Positions 30,441 through 42,000 of a DNA stretch of 64,000 nucleotides are shown here, one piece after another; the first letter of the stretch is position 1, and each line of letters starts with the position of its first letter. The notes under the pieces are model-generated. The model had not been told where the DNA came from, did no database searches, and worked only from the letters and a program-made list of their open reading frames with translations. The translations under genes were made by a program, and so were the position numbers. This DNA comes from Heloderma charlesbogerti (taxonomy: Eukaryota > Chordata > Lepidosauria > Squamata > Helodermatidae), in NCBI GenBank assembly GCA_026122225.1, contig JANEZZ010000470.1:310001-374000 (forward strand), given 5' to 3'.

Positions 30441-31689
30441 GACATGACAAAAATCTCTGTATCTTGACTCAAACAGGAGCTTCAGGCCTAGTCATAGCCC
30501 CTGCGCACAGCGCTGGCACAGCGCTCTAAGATGTCATGAAATGTCATGATGTCATGAAAAGGACCCACCAACTTCTGTGAGTGAGCAATCCCAGTAGCAT
30601 GATAAAAGCCCTGTGTGAAGGAGCCCCTAATCACTCTGCACTTAGAGCTTCCCCACGCAGAGTATAATCCACCAGGTAACTGATGTTCCTTTGACAAAAT
30701 GTCTATTCCGAGTAAAAAGCCAGAGGACACTTCTGAATCTCTGTTTCAGCAGGATCCTGAGCGCCAACAGTGACATGGGAAAGAGGTGTAAACATGGAAG
30801 GATCGTCTTGATTTTTTTTAGCCAGGGTCGCATTTCACTTCTTCTCTGCTTCTCAGGGAAGGGGCAGGCGGGATGGAACTCTCCCTGGTGAGCTTCCGCT
30901 CATCGTGAGCTGGGACGTGCCACAGCACTTTGCAACAGATGACCCTGACCTAATCAAAAACTCCTTTTGTGAGACAGAAGATCAGAAGATGTTCACATAG
31001 CCAGGAAGGTGGCAAATGGCTCCAGGTGGCATTGTGTTTGACGGGCAGAACCCAAGATGAAGGAGAGGGGAAAGGAAGCAAAAGCCTTCTTTTTTAAAAA
31101 ATACTTTTTATTCCTTTTTTAATCTTTATAAATAGAATAAACAATAGCAACAACCCAATAATTATCTACAGTTTCCAACAATACAGTATTCTTAAGAGGA
31201 CACAGGAATAACAAGAGAAAGAATGGGGGGGAGAGAAAGAAAAAAAAAGAGAAAGGGAAAATCAAAAAATCAAAAGAAAGACAAGAGGGAAGAAAGCAAA
31301 AGGGGAAAAGAAAAAATATTAAAAAGTTAGTTCATCACGGACTTCAGGTATCATTCTATTTAAAAATTATACCTATATCACTGCCATTATTACACTTCAA
31401 TACAGCGAAGATAATCCACCTTAAATTTCAATATCATATCATCAGTCTTATAACACGGAAGGAAGCATACAATTTATTTCCACTAAGCAGATATTGCCCT
31501 TCAGATAATATATAATAGAGCTTAAAAATTTAGCCAACTAAAGATATTTCTAATCAAAGGCTCATAATAATGAAAGTGATAATAATAGAAAAAAAGAAAA
31601 GAAGAAAAGGGTAAAAAAAATAACAAATCACTAATGTATTTTATACTATCTATATTTTAAATAATATCACTTCTGAATATATATATATA
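30441..31689. other. Intergenic and AT-rich repeat of unit B
   Basis: Matches 431-535 and 965-2110 of unit A and ends in an (AT)n run joined directly to a PH fragment. No gene. Confidence 0.55.
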
Positions 31690-31781
31690 TTCAGGGGAGA
31701 ATTTCAGGGGGAGGGACAGAGCACCTCCCCCCACCGCGAATGTCACCCTTCGAAAAGGTAAGTGACTTTTGTACATCCCTA
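31690..31781 (+). mobile_element. PH8: truncated PH1 paralogue at a deletion junction
   Basis: Only the last 90 bp of the element, with the donor AAGGTAAGTG at 31755 and CATCCCTA end. It is followed by the same CCTTCATAGGGCTTCG flank as PH1. The left side is joined to the (AT)n tract that in unit A lies 3.7 kb away. Confidence 0.85.
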
Positions 31782-32340
31782 CCCTTCATAGGGCTTCGTT
31801 TCCAGTCCCCTGATCATCTTTGCTGGCCTCCTCTGAAGCCTCGCCAGCTTGTCTGCATCCTTGTTAAAGTGCGGTGCCCAGAACTGGACACAATACTCCA
31901 GATGAGGCCCCCAAATCTGTGGCCGAATGAAGCCCCCGCCCCCCCAACCCACAAAAGGTGTGTGGAACGGAGCCTCCGCCCCCCAACCCATGAAAGGCAC
32001 AAAAAATGGAGGACTTACCAGCTGCCGTCCGTGCTGAATTGCGAATGGTGGTAGCCCTGAGGACGGCCCTGGCCAGCTGCTCCGCGGAGCCACCGCGGAG
32101 TGGAGCCGGCCAGGCAGGATTCCGGGGGGGAGGACTGGATCGCCTCCCCCCTGTTGAGGATTCCGGAGCATCTCCCCCCCCCCAGCGGATGCCCCGAGCA
32201 GAACAAGCTGAGGGATTCGTACATCCCTAATTTTGTGTCATCTGCAAATTTGATCAGCATTCCCTGCACCTCCTCCTCCAAGGCATTAATCAAAATGTTG
32301 AAGAGCAGTCAGCCCAGGACTGAGCCCTGCGGTACTCCAG
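31782..32340 (-). mobile_element. CR1 LINE pieces of unit B
   Basis: 31782-31908 and 32230-32340 are the paralogues of 5924-6054 and 7288-7395. The part between them in unit A (CR1, solo LTR, left half of PH2) is deleted. Confidence 0.8.
31909..32229 (+). mobile_element. PH9: truncated PH2 paralogue at a deletion junction
   Basis: Starts inside the element (CCCAAATCTGTGGCCGAATG) and ends CATCCCTA followed by ATTTTGTG, the PH2 target. The donor-like site has decayed (AAGCTGAGGG). Confidence 0.8.
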
Positions 32341-32501
32341 CCCAAATTTATATGCAAGCAGAAAAGGAAGATAAATGATTCCAACTAACATTTTATCATA
32401 GTTGGCTATTTCACCTTATTCCATGGACCAGTAAAACACTTAATGTTTAATCTGTTTAGGACATTATTTTTTTCCTTATGATATAAATTTTCATAACATT
32501 G

Positions 32502-33291
32502 TAGGGATGTGCGAAAGGCACTTACCTGGTCCCGCAGCTTGCTTCATGGTGGGGTGGAGGCTCTTCGGTTCTCCCCCCGAAGTTCAGGCCGGGGAGAAGC
32601 ACCCCGTCTCCCTCGCCGCGAAAGAAAAAAGTGAAAACAAAACAAAACACCTGTGATAGGCTACGTAATGATTTACGTAGCCTATCACAGCTAGATTTCC
32701 AAAGTCAGCCATGATAGGCTATGTAAATCGTTACATAACCTATCACAGGTGACTTTGGAAAAAAAAAAAGCGCGTATGCAAATGGCGGCCCTTATTTTCG
32801 CCATAGTCTACGTAAATCTTTACGTAGACTACCCGGGACCCAATAAGGAATTTGGTAAATCTTTACGTAGACTACCCGGGAACAAATAAGGCTCCATGGG
32901 CGCCGCCATTTGCGTACGCACTTTTATTTCCCAAAGTCACCCGTGACAGGCTACGTAAATCTTTACCTAGCCTATCATGGCTGACTGTGGAAATCCAGCA
33001 GTGATAGGCTACGTAAATAATTACGTAGCCTATCACATGGTTTGTTTGTTTTTTTACTTTATTTTGTAATGGCGGCGGTGGCAGCTGGTCGGAAGACCCG
33101 CCGCCGCCCACGCCCCCAACGGACCGCCGCCGAACCGCCGCCGGGGCCCGCCGCCGGGAGGGACATTTGAGGGAGGTAAGTCCCATCCTGGGGGGGTGGA
33201 AGGCGGAGAATTTCACCACCAATTTCGGGGGGCCGAATGCGTTGGCATTCAGCCTCCCCGAGATCCGTGGAGAAATTCTCCGCCATCCCTA
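32502..33291 (-). mobile_element. PH10: palindromic hAT-like element
   Basis: 790 bp, TAGGGATG...CATCCCTA. Palindromes at about 32651-32690, 32708-32748, 32808-32833, 32945-32982 and 33001-33037. Outward donors at 32521 (ACTTACC, minus) and 33173 (GAGGTAAGTC, plus). It is followed after 5 bp by PH11; neither has a clear 8-bp duplication, so local rearrangement is likely. Confidence 0.8.
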
Positions 33292-33296
33292 AATAT

Positions 33297-33915
33297 TAGG
33301 GATGTACGAAAGTTACTTACCTGTTCCTAAAAGCTGATTCGAGGTGGGGGGAGCTGCCCCATCCCTCCCCTCCAAATTTTGGTCGGGGGGATATGCCCCA
33401 TCCCTCTCCCTCGAAATTCTGGCCGGGCGGGAGGTGCCCTGACCCTCCCGCCGCGAATCCCGGCCGGCAGAGAATGCAAATGGCGGCAGCCATAGCCACC
33501 GCCATTTGCGTCCCTGCAGTCAGCCATGATAGGCTACATAAATGTTTACGTAGCCTATCATGGCTGAGTTAAAAAAAAAACCCACGCGTACGCAAATGGC
33601 GGAGCCCATGGGTTTTTTTTAAAAAAAAACACCGTGATAGGCTACATAAATCTTTACGTAGCCTATCACGTTTTTTTTAATTATTTATTTTTACTGGAAA
33701 TGGTGGTGGCGGCAGCCGGTCAGAAGACCAGCCACTGCTGCCGCCGCCGCCGAACCACCGCCAAATTGCCGCCGGAGCCGCCGCCAGGGAGATTTGCCTG
33801 GGAGAATTCTCATCCCAAGAGAGGTGGCAGGCCGTTTCGCCACCGATTTCGGGGGGCCGAATGCGCTGGCATTTGGCCTCCCCGAGATTCATGGAGAAAT
33901 TCTCTGACATCCCTA
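33297..33915 (-). mobile_element. PH11: palindromic hAT-like element
   Basis: 619 bp, TAGGGATG...CATCCCTA, adjacent to PH10. Palindromes at about 33525-33562 and 33633-33670. Left-end donor ACTTACCTG (minus) present; the right-end donor has decayed. Unit A (about 7545) has neither element. Confidence 0.8.
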
Positions 33916-35449
33916 TTATATACAATTAAGAAGTGTCTATATTGCTCCTGAGGAAGAGAATTCCGAGTCGAAATGTACCACCCCAGGTTTCCATTGATAT
34001 CTCCAATTAGATATTGATCTGTTTGATAGGATATACATGCATTGGAAATACTCACTTCCCCTGTAATTTGGGGTGCATAAGCAATTGTGCCTTATTTGGA
34101 GCTGTCAGCTCTTGGGAGGTATGGAAATGTAATACATAAATCAATGAATATAATCCAATAGTGTACTTGCCCCTGCCCTCTGGAATTGCCTGCCACCGCA
34201 AATAAGATGTACACCACCAGCTGTGACTGTGAGATGTTAAAAATGTTGCTTTCCACCCAAGCTTTCTCCCCCTAATTTTGTTGCCCGAGTATGCTGCTGG
34301 TTCTACGTTTAGATATATGTATGCAGAAATTGACAGTTTATCCACTAGATCTAAAGCCTGTTCATTACCTGGACACACACACAGAGGGAGAGAATTGTGC
34401 CAGCCTCGAATCTAGGGAAGTTCTCTTCCCTCCCATTGGAAACAATTGAAGAGAAACCATTTTCAAAAAGAAAGAAATGGTGAGGAGAACAGAGAGAGAG
34501 GGGTAAAAGCCCCCCTGCCCCACCGACTTTCAGACCTGGCTGATGTGAACCTGGCAGGGATTATGAAATGACATTTCCTCCATCATGGACTAATGACATT
34601 TCCTCCATCCACCACTTCCAAAGTCCTTAGGGTCCCCTGTCCATTAAATATTTTGACAGAATTGTAGCCTGTCCAGTCCCTCCTGCTCAAAGTAGGTGAG
34701 AATGGACTTATAATTCCTCCTTGTGAAGATGGTAGTAGTATTCATCAAGGACACCATGAGATGAACCTTGGGGAACCTTTGGTGATCTACCAAAGAAAGG
34801 GAGAGGCAAAATAAACAGCAATGTTTTTTCCTGGGTTACCTTTACTTCCTAAAGAGAAGACACTGCTGTCAAAGTAGACAATAGCAGACAAAAATTGGCA
34901 TCTACGTGATATAGCAGATGGCCCCTTCAAGACTAACTACATCTCATAAAAGACTAACCTGATCCTCGTGAATACGAAGGAGTTGCATCAGTGAGTTCTC
35001 GCAAACATGTTTTTCTCCAACTCTGCACATGTGCATGGACAGAGCAGAGAGTTCAGGAAGTTGAAGAGGTGATCCATCTTCTGAACCTGATAATTATTAA
35101 AATCATAGTGATTTGTTCTTCTTCTTGCCAAAGCTCATGGGATTCCACCCCCCCTTAAAAAACAAAAAACTTTTGAGGCCGTTGACATAGCAATATGAGG
35201 TGACGTGTTGCATCCAAGCACGAAAGGACTGGCTCATCAATGCCTCCTGTACCAGTGGGGGCTTGGGAGGTGGTTTAAGGCAGGTGGTGAGGACTGTGTG
35301 GCACTGAGATTTGCTTATGATCATCCGCTTAAGCCAAGAAGTGTCAGCTGGCCGGACTCTGTATCTGTGAGGAATGTCACTGAACCCTCAGTCTTTGAAG
35401 TGGAATCAGCTTCTTCTCGCCTTTCTTCCACTTGGTTGAGAGGAGCAAG
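33916..35449 (+). other. Upstream region of V2R gene B
   Basis: Aligns with 7565-8308 and 9254-10008 of unit A, with the PH3 site empty at about 34697-34705. No promoter motif could be assigned with confidence. Confidence 0.5.
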
Positions 35450-35685
35450 ATGGACGCTCTACCAGGCATACCAGGCGTGGTCCTGCTCTTGTTGCTACAT
35501 CTGCTCCCCCAGGCAACCTGTGGGATGCTCAAGGTGAAATGCCTCTTGACTCTGGAAAGGGATGAACGTGACCCACTGAATCAATACAGGCCAGGAGACG
35601 ACTTGGTTAGTGCTGTCATCTCTGCAGGACAAGCTGAGTTTCTACCATACACTTTCTACAAGCCTCCGTCGAACAGAATTCACAG
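35450..35685 (+). CDS. V2R gene B exon 1
   Basis: 236 nt; signal peptide and start of the ligand-binding domain; donor CAG/GTAAGA. Differs from gene A at few positions (for example GIPGV for GIPRV and AGQAEF for AGHAEF). Confidence 0.92.
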
Positions 35686-38600
35686 GTAAGACGTTCTGTG
35701 TGTGATGGAGTTCCTGCTGCTCCATTTGCTGCTGATTTCATGAGCTCCAATCAGCCCTAATTTGCACTTGCTGTCCCTGTTCTCTGTTACCTGGCAATTC
35801 ACTGACCTCTGTTGCCTTTGGGGATTCATCACCACTACGGCACCATTCAGTGCCCAGCCTGTTGGCTGATTTTTCCAACTGTAGTAACATATTATGGGAC
35901 AACTCAATCTAGGGCCATTAGACCATGTGACCAGAGCACAGCCTGGCATTCCAGAAGCTGAAACTGCAGCTGGCCAGGCTCCTTTTGACCTAGAAAGGAT
36001 GATGTAGGACAACAGGCTGTTTCTGCCATCTTGTTAAAGTGCAGAAGAAATGCCATTAGTTTTACACCATGTGAGCAGACACAGGTCCTATGAGGAATGG
36101 TTGAAAGAACTGTGTATGTTTAGCCTGGAGAAGAGAAGAATAAGGGGAGAAGGTGGAGTAGACCTTTTCTGTATTGCTCCAGGGGAGGGCTAGAACAGAG
36201 AAAACCCTGGAATGTAGCCCACTACAGAAAATCCAGGGTAGAAATTTCACAAAAGAAGCAGAGCAAATTACTAGGGGAAGAGATGCAAGAGTCCAAAACT
36301 CCAGTAAGGTCAAGACAACTCCCCCCTCTTTCTCTACAAGCAAAATATGTGTTGCCCAATTGTCTTAGAGGCCGACAGTTTTATGTTACCCAAAGTGCAT
36401 CCCCCTTAAGTAGCAACCTGGTACCCTTGAGACATTTTGGACTTCAACTCCTATCAGCCCCAGAAAGCATGGATGATGGTCAGGATTGCTTGGGGCTGTA
36501 GTCCAAACTAGGGGTGCACAAAAGCCACTTACCTGGTCTCGCAGCTTGTTCGCGGTGGGGGGGAGGCATTTCGTTGCTCCCCTCGAAGTTCAGGCCGGGG
36601 GGGGGGGCTTCCCGCCTCACCTGGCCGAAATTCAGGCCGGGGAGGAGGCGCCTCGCCTCGCCCAGCCACGAAATAAAAAGTTTTTAAAAAAGCCCCCGTG
36701 ATGGGCTACGTGATGATTAATGTAGCCTATCATGGCTAGATCTGCAAAGTCAGCCGTGATAGGCTATGTTAATCGTCACGTAGCCTATCACAGGTGACTT
36801 AAAAAAAAAAAAAAAGCGTGTACACAAATGGCGGCCCCCATAGGGAGCCGCCATTCGCCTTCCTTATTTGGTCACTGTAGTCTACGTAAATCTTTACGTA
36901 GACTACGGCGAAAATAAGGGCAACGCAAATAGCGTTGCCCTTATTTTCGCTGTAGTCTACATAATCTTTACATAGACTACAGCGACCAAATAAGGACCAT
37001 GAATGGCAGGCCCCTATGGGGGCCGCCATTAGCCGTACGCGCTTTTTTTTTTTTTTTTTAAAGTCACCCGTGATAGGCTACGTGATGATTTACGTAGCCT
37101 ATCACGGCTGACTTTGCAAATCACGGGGGCATTTTTTTTTTTTTTACTTTTATTGGAATGGCGGCATCAGCATCCGGTCGAAAGACCGGCTGCCGCCTCT
37201 GCCCCTGTCGAAGACCTGCCAAACCGCCGCCAGGAGGGACATTCGGGAAAGGTATGTCCTGTCCTGGGGGGGGGTGCGGGGGGCAGGGGGGGGTGGAGAA
37301 TTTCTCCCTGAAACTACTTCGAGGGGCCGAACACGTTGGCACTCGGCCCCCTGAAGTTTCGGGGAGAAATTCTCCCCCATCCCTAGTCCAAACCCTCTGG
37401 AGGGCACCAGATTGAGGAAGGGTGCCTCAAGACAATGCCCCATCATTTAATGAACTTCAATTTTGCCTCAATTTGAAGTGTTGCATACATGCCCTACTCC
37501 CACGTCCGGTGTGCCTGTCTGGGGGAGGGTCAGAGAGGTCTGTCTGGGGAAGGGGTCAGAGAGGCGTGTTTACTCTCCATGCCCCTCCCAACAGCCTCTC
37601 ACTCACGTGGCTCCTGCCCTCCCTAACCAGTTGTCCTTTTGGGGCCCATGTAGGAATTTTTGGCTCACAGCCCGATTCACATGGGCTGTGCATCTTTTCA
37701 CCTACTTCACACTGTTAATGGGGTTGGGTGAATTCTTGTTAAGTTCAGGTTGCATTCCAGATGTTGGGTGGGACGAGTGAGGGGGAATGAGCTTAGGGAT
37801 GGTGAACATTCAGGGGCACTGTTATGGTGAACGGTGATGACTGAGGCCTCCCAAATGGGTTTTGTAGCTCAGCAGTGGGATAAGGTTTCCCTGTGGGACT
37901 GATTCACCTCACTCACCCAAAAACACTGTGGCCTGGGAGGTGACAGGAGAAGGTCTCCCTCCCCCATAAGGGGCAGCTCTGATGGGCGGCGATGCTGTTT
38001 TGCCACCCCCCAGGCTGTATATGTTTTTGCCCATTATACTCCCAGCTGGGACAGTTCAGGGCCCCTCCTAGGTTTCCCCTTCGCAGATATTTCAATCAAT
38101 GTGGCCCCATTTCAATCCAAGGACGTATGTCCATCTCTTTTTTACCCCTCTCTGCTGGCAATACAACTTCCAGCACTGGGACGTACATCTCTGCTGCCTG
38201 GTTCTATTGATCATGGACAGTGGATATTGAACCTGGAACAAGACTGAGCCCCACCCCGCACCCAACCCCACCAGCCCTTCAGTTAGACTTGGCAGTTTGG
38301 CTTCTGGCTTTGGCTTGGGATCAGTGTTCACACGTGGAAAGTTCTAGAAACATAATGCATAGCCTCAAAAGGCCACAGCTGAAGCAACCACTGAATACTG
38401 TGGTTTTATTGAAGATCGGAAGACCATGTGAGATGTGTACACTTTTTTCCAGGGAATATGATACAGATTGCTGGAATGTCCCGTCATTCTTCTTGGCCAT
38501 TCAGGAGGTCAACCAGAATCCCAGCCTGTTAGCAAACATCACCCTGGGCTACAACATCTATGACAACAACCGCAACGCCAGAGTGACCTCAGATGTCGTG

Positions 38601-38971
38601 GTAGACCAGCTCTCCACTGGGCAGGCAAATGTTCCAAACTACAGCTGTGGAAGAACAAATCACCCATTGGCTGTTTTTGACAGGACGGATTCTGAAATGT
38701 CCATCCAGATTTCAACGATGTTGGGCATCTACAAAATCCCACAGGTGTGGTGTAGGGATGTACGAAAGTCACTTACCTGGTCTCCCAGCTTTTTTCGTGG
38801 TGGGGGGGAGGCGCTTCGCTTTCCCCCCCGAAGTTCAGGCGAAGGGGGGGAGGCTTCCCGCCTTGCCCGGCTGAAATTCAGGCCAGGGGGGAGGCTTCCC
38901 ACCTCACCTGGCTGAAATTCAGGCCGGGGAGAAGCGCCCTGTCTCCCCTGCAGCGAACTACGAAAGAAAAA

Positions 38972-39019
<48 letters not shown>

Positions 39020-42000
39020 AAAAAGACCACGTGGCCGTGATACGCTACGTAAATCGTAACGTACCCTATCACGGGTGACTTTGGAAAAAAAAAAAAAAGA
39101 CCCCGTGGCCGTGATAGGCTACGTAATTCATAGATGTAGCCTATCCCGGGTGACTTTGGGGGGAAAAAAAAAGCGCATACGCAAATGGCGGCCCCCATCG
39201 GGAGCCGCCATTCGCGTTCGTTATTTGGTCCCTGCAATCTACGTAAATCTTTACATAGACTACGGCGAAAATAAGGACAACGCAAATAGCGCCCTTATTT
39301 TTGCCGTAGTCTACGTAAAGATTTACATTGACTACAGGGACCAAATAAGGAACGCGAATGGCGGCTCCCTATGGGGGCCGCCATTCGCGTACGTGCTTTT
39401 TTTTTTTTCCAAAGTCACCCGTGATAGGCTACGTGACTATTAATGTAGCCTATCATGGCTGACTTTGCAAATCTAGCCGTGATAGGCTACGTTAATCATT
39501 ACGTAGCCTATCACAGGGGCATTTTTTTTTTTTACTTTTCTTGTAATGGCGGCAGCGGCAGCCGGTCAAAAGACCAGCTGCCGCGCCCGCCCCTGACGAA
39601 GACCTGCCGAACCGCCGCCGGGACCCGCCACTGGGAGTGACATTCGTGAAAGGTAAGTCCCATCCTGGGGGTGGCAGGGGGTGGCGGGGTGGTGGAGAAT
39701 TTCTCCCTGAAACTTCGGAGGACCGTATGCGTTGGCACTTGGCCCCTCGAAGTTTCAGGGAGAATTTCTCCCCCATCCCTAGTGTGGTGAGGCAGCATTT
39801 GCTGGCTGAGGTCAATTCCACTTGCAGTTCTCACCCGAGAAATCCAAGTGTTCTCCATAGAGCTCCAATTGGGAATTTCTTTTCCCCATGAAAACTGGTG
39901 ATCTGGATCCACAATGGGCTGTAAAGCTTTAAAGCCCCCCTATTACTCACGCCAGGGTCCTGTTCTGTATTGGTGGGCCCATGCTGTCTATTTGTGAAAG
40001 AACAATTCTGTACAAGGCCAAATCATGGGATTGACATGGTGTGAAGTGTGTCCTCATTAATATGCCTATGGCTCAGAAAGCAAAGAGGCACTTAGGGACA
40101 CCAGAAAGGGGGGGGAGGTGAAATGTCTTAGGCCACCCCTAAGAACCAAAAATGCTCCTACTGCTGGGTCAGTGAGATGAAGTGGTGGGACCTTGCTTCC
40201 ATCATGGGGACTCAGGAGGTGCTCCATAGTGTAGGCCCTTTAGGGCATCTTCATTTTTCAGTGCAGTATAATTCTGAAACCTGCAAATCTTGTTCATCAT
40301 AAAAATAAGAGTATTTGCTCCATCAGGATGATGTCTCATGCAGAAAATTAAAAGTTAAGAGGTGTGATCTCACCAGATGAAGAATTGAAATTTGGTACTG
40401 AAACAAAACAAACCACCCATCTCTTCCTTTCCTTGCCAGGTCACTTATGCTTTTGTTTCTGAGGTTCTGAATGATAAAACTCAGTTCCCCTTTTTCTACC
40501 GAATGGTTCCTAAAGAAGGAAGCCAGTACCCGGGGATCGTCAAACTTCTGCTGCATTTCAGATGGACGATGATTGGTCTCTTTGCTGTTGACACTGACAA
40601 TGGAAATAGGTTCATCAGGATGCTGGCACCTGAGCTCATCAGGAATGGGGTTTGTGTCGTTTTTTCAGAAAGCGTATCAGTACTGAAAACAACCTATATT
40701 GCAATCCGTCATGGTTCTCTCCAAAAATGGCACCAAGTCAATGTCTTTGTTTATTGTGCAGAGACTGGTACCATGTTAAGTGGAATATACCTTTTGCAAC
40801 TTGCAATTGAAGCAACGATGAACCCCATTGTTGGAAAAGTCTGGATCACAACAGCTATGTGGGACTTCACCGTGGAGTTAAAATTTGGTACATACTCTTT
40901 CCAACACATCTATGGTTTTTTTTCCTTCTTTCTCCAGACCAAGAAGAAAGCAAAATATAGTAACTTTGGACGCTTTTACTTTGCAATGAAGAAATTTGTG
41001 GAGAAAGCATTCAATTGTTCCTATGCCAGGCATCCCTTGTCTGTGAAAAGCTGGAAAAGATGCACTGAAAATGAGAAACCAGAGGCCCTGCCCCAAGAGG
41101 ACATGGAGAGAATCCATTCCCTAGACAGCTACATCACTTACAACACTGTCCAGGCTGTGGCACATGCCTTACATGCTGCTTATTCATCCAGACGAAAGAG
41201 GAGGGTGGTTGAGGGTGGAGGCAGGCTGGATGTTCAGAAGCTTCAGCCATGGCAGGTATTCCCCATAGAATCATAGAATCATGGAATAGCAGGGTTGGAT
41301 TGGTCTTATCAGACCATCAAGTCCAACCCCCTGCTCCATGCAGGCATCTAAGTCAAAGCATCCCTGACTAGGGGTGCACGAAAGTCACTTACCTGGTCTC
41401 GCAGCTTGCTTCGAGGTGGGGGGGAGGCGCTTCGCTGCTCCCCCCGAAGTTCAGGCTGGGGGGGGGAGGCTTCCCGCCTCGTCCAGCTGAAATTCAGGCC
41501 GGGGGGGAGGCTTCCCGCCTCGCCTGGCCGAAATTCAGGCCGGGGAGGAGGCGCCTCGCCTTGCCCACCGGCGAAATTAAAAGTAAAAAAAAAAAAATGC
41601 CCCCGTGATAGTCTACGTGACGATTAACGTAGCCTATCACAGCTAGATTTGCAAAGTCAGCCGTGATAGGCTAGGTAAATCATCACGTAGCCTATCACAG
41701 GTGACTTAAAAAAAAATAAAAAAGCACGTACGCAAATGGCGGCCCCCATAGGGAGCCGCCATTCGCGTTCCTTATTTGGTCGCTGTAGTCTACGTAAATC
41801 TTTACGTAGACTATGGCGACCAAATAAGGAATGTGAAATGCGTACATTAGCCGTACGCACTTTTTTTTTTTTTTCTGCCCTTCTGGGAAGGGCAGAACTG
41901 AGATATCCAATGTGACTTCCTGTTATCTAAATGACGGTGTTTCCTCTTCTGTTCTAGCTTCACCCTTTCCTGAGAAATGCCCACTATTACAATAATTCTG

